From Symsagittifera roscoffensis (taxonomy: Eukaryota > Xenacoelomorpha > Acoela > Convolutidae): a stretch of DNA of 60,000 nucleotides. The notes below the pieces were generated by a model. The model was not told where the DNA came from and made no database searches. It saw only the letters and a list, made by a program, of their open reading frames with translations. The translations under genes and the position numbers were made by a program. Shown here one piece after another: positions 54,480-60,000 of the stretch. Positions within the stretch are counted from its first letter, which is position 1, and every line of letters starts with the position of its first letter. The stretch is taken from contig NC_087063.1 of assembly GCF_963678635.1 (NCBI RefSeq), forward strand, positions 26,905,649 to 26,965,648, in the 5' to 3' direction.

Positions 54480-56400
54480 CAAAAAGGCATTAATGCAAAA
54501 ACCACTTATTGTAGGAAAAAAATTAGGTCAATTTCAATCGTACTTAAAAATTCCAGAGAATCAAAAGTAGATATAAATAAAGGTGTAATAGGCCAAACGT
54601 TTGAAAACACAGAAATAAAATAAACCCATTTCTTCCTGTTTTAAAATATTTATAAATGTGAAGTTTTCATTAAAGCTTTTATAACGCTTTAACTTCGTAA
54701 AATTTACTCAACGTTTTGTATACTGAGCAGTAAATCTAATTTAATCTTACAAAAAAAATAAGATTACGAGTATTATCCTACAAATATACTACAATGAATA
54801 GCGGTTCTGTATGACACCCAAAAGGATATGCCAAATTGCATGAACACGAATTTAATTCTTAACCGAGATCGAAAACAGTCAAGTACGCTAACAATTTTTG
54901 ACCATCCTCATTATCAAATAAAGGTAGAGGGATCGGAACCCAATGGCTCAGACAAAAAAAGTTTTCGACTTCAACATATTTGCAAAAAAAAGTAGCAAAA
55001 GGCCAGGAGTTTCAAATATTACAGTTTTACGAGTCTATAATAATTTCATTTTCAGGCAGTTTTATTAACTGAAAAATCAGTATTACACTTAAGGGAATGT
55101 CAAATCACCCTACGTACAATAACGAGAATTAATAGATTGAAACCTTTGATGAAAAAATTAGCCAATGTAAAATTGTATTAAACTCATTCTGCGAAGTTAA
55201 GTTGCACCATCGGATTCCTCTTAGGGCCCAAGTAGGGACCGATGAAATTAATTATTATCTTTGTAGTTTTCAAGTTACAAAAAGCAAACTAGAAGAAATT
55301 CATCAAAAAGGGAATTATCACCTCCTTTCTTCTCAACACATTGAGTAAAATTTTCATCAATATTGTTTATCATAAAATGGGCGAACAACGTTTTTCGACC
55401 CGACCCGCTGCAGATTTATGCCAGCATTTGTTGGTGGCTTTATGTAGCCCTTCAATACCAATGGTACCAATTTCTTTTAACCAACGCAAATGATTGTTGG
55501 TGGCTGTATGCAGCCTTTGAGACTCTCATGATTCACTCCTCAAAGTTTTGGTCACATTACTATTTCAGTAGTTTTGAACCCACAACACGCAGGCATTTAA
55601 AGCCTTAAAAACAATAATTTTTCAGAAGCAACACTTTGAAATTTGGACCGCATCATCATTAAGATTGTTTATGTTAAATTTTTGCATCATAAAGTTCAGG
55701 ACGGCTTTTCTGTACTAAAGATGTGAACATGGATTGGTGCAGGGGATTAAAATCGAAGAAGAATTATTACACTTATCTTATGGAATATTATAACGTTTGT
55801 AATTAATCTTCAACTTTCCTTACCTTTGACATTTCATTTTTTTAAATTTAATCAAATCTTTTCCATATTTCATCAGAAAATGAAACAAAGATTCCTGGTT
55901 ATGACAAAAATGCTGTCAACTGAAAATTATATTTGTTTATAGCTGCCTTACACTTTTTACAATTTTCTATTCGTTAATATTTGCATCTAGTAAATCCTAA
56001 CTTGAAGTTTATAGCTGTATAATTTGTTAAGGACCCCATGGTAAGCCTGTGGATGACCCCAGGTGGACATACATTTAAGATTAGGGGTTAATTAATGCCC
56101 AAATTTCCATTTTTTCTTTAACTACATTTGCATTTTTGCTTGAAGTGTCATATCTGAGCTTAACTCTGTGTTGTAAAGTGCTTTATTCCTGTGGCTAATA
56201 AAGACCATGATCGTTTTTCTTCATTTGTTTTCCGTAGTGGGTTTGTGTGAAACCACAAGATTATATTTTCCACCTTTTATATATATACAATTTTACACTT
56301 TGTCCTTCATTGTTCAAACATTTGATAATTAGCCTTAATATCCGAATGTAATTCGGAATTTTGAATACTTGGTCATTTTATATTGATGTTTAGCAAAATG
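54480..56400 (+). other. Unassigned interior of the LTR element
   Basis: Where RT, RNase H and integrase should be, I see none of their motifs. Short plus-strand open pieces occur at about 54839-54960, 55045-55160 and 55136-55348 (the last containing EVKLHHRIPLRAQVGTDE). They may be one decayed ORF, family unknown. At 55428 and 55494 a 25-bp sequence, TTGTTGGTGGCT and on, repeats with a 66-bp period. Confidence 0.45.
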
Positions 56401-56404
56401 GAAT

Positions 56405-57097
56405 ATGACCCCAATTTTAAACTGGAACTGCGGAAATGCAGACCCAGCACCAGAGGAGTTTAAAAGAAAGCTGCCTCTCAGGAAGAAACAACAGAAACCT
56501 GTAGCAGTTCAATTTTTGTCAATGGACGACTGGTTGAATAAGAACCATCGCAATTTTCCTAGTTTAACCCAAAGATTGGAACTGCAGAAGTGCAGAGAAA
56601 CCAAGTTGGATACGGAAAATCCAAAATATATAACGTGTTTAAAGTACTCAATAAAGGAAAATTATAACAGATGGAAACTGCCATCGCTCATTGAAGTCAC
56701 CAACTCAACGACAGTGGAAAAGGCGATGATGCCTATCGAGTTCATAACACAGCAAGAAGTGGTTATAAAGAACGAAACCAACTTCTGGAAATTAAAGAAC
56801 AGGGAGGAACTTGGCTACATCCTCAAGGCAGGAGGCACGCAAGTCGCCATCCCGTTTGAGGGAATAACTGCCTTTCCGAACCATGTTAAAAACAAACAGG
56901 AAGAACAAGATGACATTCAAGAACTTACGGACGAAATGAGCAGACTACGAATCAAGAACAAAATCAAAAAGAAGAAAATCGTGAAGTTGCAACAAAAACT
57001 CGAGGCTTCACAGAGGAAGATAGCGATCCTCAGATCATACAACGTGGAGCTAGAAGCCGGAAGGAAGCTCTTGATGAAGCCTAACCTATCTTTATAA
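56405..57097 (+). CDS. Intact 230-codon ORF before the 3' LTR, unknown family
   Basis: Begins MTPILNWNCGNADPAPEEFK and ends NLSL, 123 bp before the 3' LTR. Residues 1-40 are basic; 80-150 look globular (YNRWKLPSLIEVTNS, ELGYILKAGGTQVAIPFEG); about 165-220 form a Lys-rich heptad pattern (DDIQELTDEMSRLRIKNKIK, then KKKIVKLQQKLEASQRKIA), a likely coiled coil. It is uninterrupted while gag and protease are broken. GC content is higher than the surroundings. The position is that of an env or accessory gene, but no signal peptide or membrane segment is seen. Another ATG at 56398 in a different frame opens a 22-codon ORF. Confidence 0.65.
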   Translation: MTPILNWNCGNADPAPEEFKRKLPLRKKQQKPVAVQFLSMDDWLNKNHRNFPSLTQRLELQKCRETKLDTENPKYITCLKYSIKENYNRWKLPSLIEVTNSTTVEKAMMPIEFITQQEVVIKNETNFWKLKNREELGYILKAGGTQVAIPFEGITAFPNHVKNKQEEQDDIQELTDEMSRLRIKNKIKKKKIVKLQQKLEASQRKIAILRSYNVELEAGRKLLMKPNLSL

Positions 57098-57204
57098 TTT
57101 TTTCATTTGATGTTCTTTTTAAATTTTATAACTATAGTATTTAACCATTGAATTGTTTAAATTTTCACCATGGTAACTGTAAGAATCGAACAGCTTAATT
57201 TTCT

Positions 57205-57219
57205 AAAAAAAGGGGTGAG
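57205..57219 (+). promoter_or_regulatory. Polypurine tract
   Basis: AAAAAAAGGGGTGAG directly before the 3' LTR start TGTAAT; the classical primer for plus-strand DNA synthesis. Confidence 0.75.
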
Positions 57220-57220
57220 T

Positions 57221-58370
57221 TGTAATATTAAGAAACACTGCACAGACAAAAGGCCATTGTCCTAATTGTTTATTCAACGACCCAATTCTAAATTGGAGCG
57301 TGCCATTTAAATTAAAGCCTCTTTTCACTAAATCAGTTATTGACTGATTTACTCTTATTAGGACTATAAAATCTTGTTTGAAAATCCACTCCTTTTTAAA
57401 TACTTGTCCAATTTTTCTCAATTTTTCATGCTCAATATTTTAAAAGGGCGGAATTTATTAATACGTCCCTTTTAACTTAACTTGAAACAAACTGGATAAA
57501 TATTTAGCAGTCTTGCCGGCAGCACTGAAATTCTCCTTGCTTTGATTAAGCAGATTTGCACCTGCAATATGATGCATCAGAGAGAGTAATATGAATTTTT
57601 AATAAGACAAACTGAAGGCTGCGGTTTTTATCAATGAGGACTAATAAGTTAGAGATATTTGATATGAAAAATCAAATAAAAACTAGTTAAAAATTCCCTT
57701 ATAAGAAAGAGAGAACAAAGGAGCAGGTGAAACCTGAATAATTAAAGATTGAATCAGCCGCCGGTTTATGCTTACGAGCAGAAGGACTGGCTTGAAATCT
57801 TCAGTGTTTCATTTTGCTCAGTAAGCAGCAAGTTAGATCTCTTCAGTTAGACCTTTTCAAAAAAAGTAATTCTTCTTTTCTGCCTTTACAGTAAAATTAA
57901 ACTAGCCTTTTTTCACAAATAAAATAGAGAATAAGTTCTCATTTTAGGTTCGATAAAATTAAAAATCGAGATACTCGAGATAACCACACCTGAGGAAGTC
58001 TGGACTACAAGTACCCAAAGGACTACGGCAAGACGAAACTGACAACCAAACCAGAAGTGCCAAGTGGACAAAATCAAGGGCAACCCAAGAAATACTACTT
58101 AGTCATCGACCTTAGTAGGAAGATAAAATATTGATGAACAAAATAAGATTAACTCAACCTCCCCTCATAGTTATAATTCTTTAAGCTGTTCGATTCGTTT
58201 ATATAATATAATTACCCAGTGCTTTGTATTTAACCAACTAATTAATTCATACCTTTTCTAACTATTGTTTCTACTCTATTTTTTGTCAAGACAATTTGAC
58301 GATTTAAGGTGAGACTTATAACTTAGGATAAAATTACTAAGCATTCAACCAGCAATGAGCGCTTAGTAAA
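57221..58370 (+). repeat. 3' LTR
   Basis: Full-length match to 48460-49609. By eye about 18 differences in the first 330 bp and fewer later. The terminal hairpin is imperfect here. Confidence 0.9.
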
Positions 58371-60000
58371 CAACTGGATATTACTCGGTATGGCGTTTCA
58401 TGGATAAAAACTGATTTTAACGAACAAAACTTTCTAAGTCGTTGTCATTATATTGCATCCTTGTTGCAATATTATACCATGAAGCCAAAAGCACTGTCAC
58501 TATAATCGATTATTTCCCTTAAAACACAATTTTTTAAAATCCAATATAATCGAACATATATTTCATTTTCGTAATTTTTATATATTATTTTTTTTTTCTG
58601 TTTAACTTCAAGCTGAATTAGTAGGCTCCAACTTTTAAAGATATTGCTGTACAAAAAGTTACAGAAAAAAATGCTCACATAAAAAAGTTGATATATCGAT
58701 GGTTTAAAAATTTGTCAATAATTGATTGTTCTGACCACTAAATTTATCTTGCGCGTGTTTTTGTTATTTTTTATAACAAACAAGGTACCTCAAACTTCTT
58801 AATTCGAGCTTTTTGTTTATTATTCAAGGTACTATAGGTATTAAAAAACCACAAACCACATTTTTTATGTGCCCTGAAAAATTAGTTTTGGAGCATGGTT
58901 CATCCGTTAAAAAATGAAGTTTTTTAAAAGACGAAAAACAAGAAAAAATGAAGAAAATTTTGAAATGCCGTTTGCACTTTTGTTCTTTAATTTTTTTTTC
59001 AAAAAAACTTGAGTCGTTTAATACAAAAACTAAAATTTTTCAGTTTGTTTGTCTTATTAGATTACGCACAAAAAATAAAGTCTGCTTTCTTTGCTACTTG
59101 CACAACAACAGTCAACTCTTGTTTTTCTTACGCTTTTGAAGCAAAATGTATCCATCTCACAATGAACTTGGTCTCCGATAGCACTCCCTCAATTCCTCTT
59201 GTGATATGATTTTTGGAAAATTTAAACTTTAAAGTAACAAACTTAGTTTTTAGAGATATTAAAAAGATATTTTTTACGTTCATGTAGAACTTTTCCGACC
59301 CCCACAAACTTCCTCTTATGCATTGAAACCAGTCAATCTAGGAAACATAAGCATTTTCGTTTTTAATTTTTTAAATTTAATTGCAAGCAAAGTTTTAGTA
59401 TGATTGTGGGAAAAAATAAACGTTGCATCAGTAATAGATATACAGAAACCACAATTGGAGGTTTTTGAAGAAAAAAACTGTTTAATCAAGTTACGTATTT
59501 AAGCTAGCGAGCAGCTATTGTTTGAGTACGAATTTTTTTTTCTAACCTAACTCTCAAATAAAAGTGTTCATTAAAATGTTCACTTGTGTGCCTTTTTGCT
59601 ATAATCACGATCTGAAGCATTGGAAATTTCATAGCATCTTTTTTCGGCTTTATTTGTGGCTAGTATATGTACGGACTAAGGCTGAGTGTTTAGTGAGTGA
59701 GATTCAAAATTTCTAAGTCTCAGTAGGTCGTAGTTTCGAGTCCCTGGGTTTTTCTAATTCGAGGCTCAATTTAACTTTTTCTCATTGAACTTTTCAAAAT
59801 TCTAGAGCTGCTTATTGTCGTGTTTTCGCTAGTGCTTCACTCTGTGTCCAATCTTAGTTCAAGTATTTGAAAAAATTGGCTCCGACATGATTTTGGACAT
59901 ACTTATGATTTATTTGAATTAAAATTTTGTCGCAAATGAAACTAACTTTCTCATTAAAGTTGTAGACTAAAGAATTTTATTGAGCTAAATAAGTTATCAA
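58371..60000. other. Flank beyond the LTR element, no gene seen
   Basis: AT-rich (many T and A runs), with no convincing coding region on either strand. Contains the tRNA-like stretch at 59681-59748. Confidence 0.5.
59681..59748 (+). repeat. tRNA-like / SINE remnant
   Basis: GAGTGTTTAGTGAG resembles an A box, and AGTTTCGAGTCC (59732-59743) is close to the B-box consensus. Spacing is tRNA-like, but the stems do not close well. Confidence 0.4.

Larger units (their letters stand above)
48460..58370 (+). mobile_element. 9.9-kb LTR retroelement with long leader, gag-protease remnants and an extra ORF
   Basis: Two 1150-bp LTRs (48460-49609, 57221-58370) flank a TGG primer-binding site, a 3.2-kb leader, gag, a CCHC knuckle, a D-T-G protease, about 2 kb of unassigned sequence, an intact 230-codon ORF and a polypurine tract. 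No reverse transcriptase, RNase H or integrase motif was found, so it looks non-autonomous or internally deleted. LTRs differ by roughly 4-5% by eye. No perfect target duplication is visible (CAAT before, CAAC after). Oriented opposite to, and upstream of, the host gene. Confidence 0.85.

Noticed and set aside
48455-58375. Target-site duplication of the LTR element
   Set aside because: CAAT before and CAAC after differ at one of four bases; too weak to call.

Overview
The window is invertebrate-like nuclear DNA: AT-rich, with one very long multi-exon gene on the minus strand, spliceosomal introns, Ty3/gypsy and Ty1/copia retroelements, MITE-like and foldback repeats, microsatellites and tRNA-derived SINE fragments. 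Nothing looks prokaryotic. I cannot name the species.

Host gene. I chained twelve coding exons on the minus strand (34894 down to 17671) by eye from AG/GT boundaries and reading phase. The phases close exactly: 6003 nt, a predicted 2000-residue protein. It has a disordered Ser/Asn/Gln-rich N-terminus (exon 1, 609 aa), a coiled-coil middle (exons 2-6), a 731-codon low-complexity exon 7, and an acidic C-terminus. I do not recognise the family. Both ends of the gene are duplicated. Exons 1-2 and their upstream DNA lie in a 9.13-kb tandem duplication (31081-40204 and 40208-49337, about 0.4% different). The last two exons recur downstream (10142-10777, about 5-6% different) with splice sites and reading frame intact. 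The locus could therefore offer alternative N- and C-terminal cassettes.

Left flank (1-16060). A decayed Ty3/gypsy element on the minus strand runs from gag near 7029 to the window edge: zinc knuckle, DSG protease, YLDD reverse transcriptase, RNase H, a 237-aa linker, HHCC/DDE integrase and a long C-terminal tail. It is followed by a non-coding spacer, the duplicated terminal exons, a decayed copia pol (11222-14100) and a second gypsy gag fragment (14110-15600).

Right flank (48460-58370). A 9.9-kb plus-strand LTR element lies upstream of the host gene. It has 1150-bp LTRs, a TGG primer-binding site, a polypurine tract, decayed gag and protease, and no reverse transcriptase that I can find. 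Three features are unusual: a 3.2-kb leader with twelve copies of the heptamer GTTTCAG, two paralogous small ORFs before gag, and an intact unrecognised 230-aa ORF before the 3' LTR. The 9.13-kb duplication broke inside this element's 5' LTR, so it is younger than the insertion. This element is the best candidate for something undescribed.

Introns and spacers hold an ~86-bp degenerate satellite, a MITE-like family with CAGGGGCGG ends sitting in ATA/ATC microsatellites, a palindromic foldback family, and SINE remnants. All coordinates, differences and splice calls were made by eye; no alignment or database search was run.
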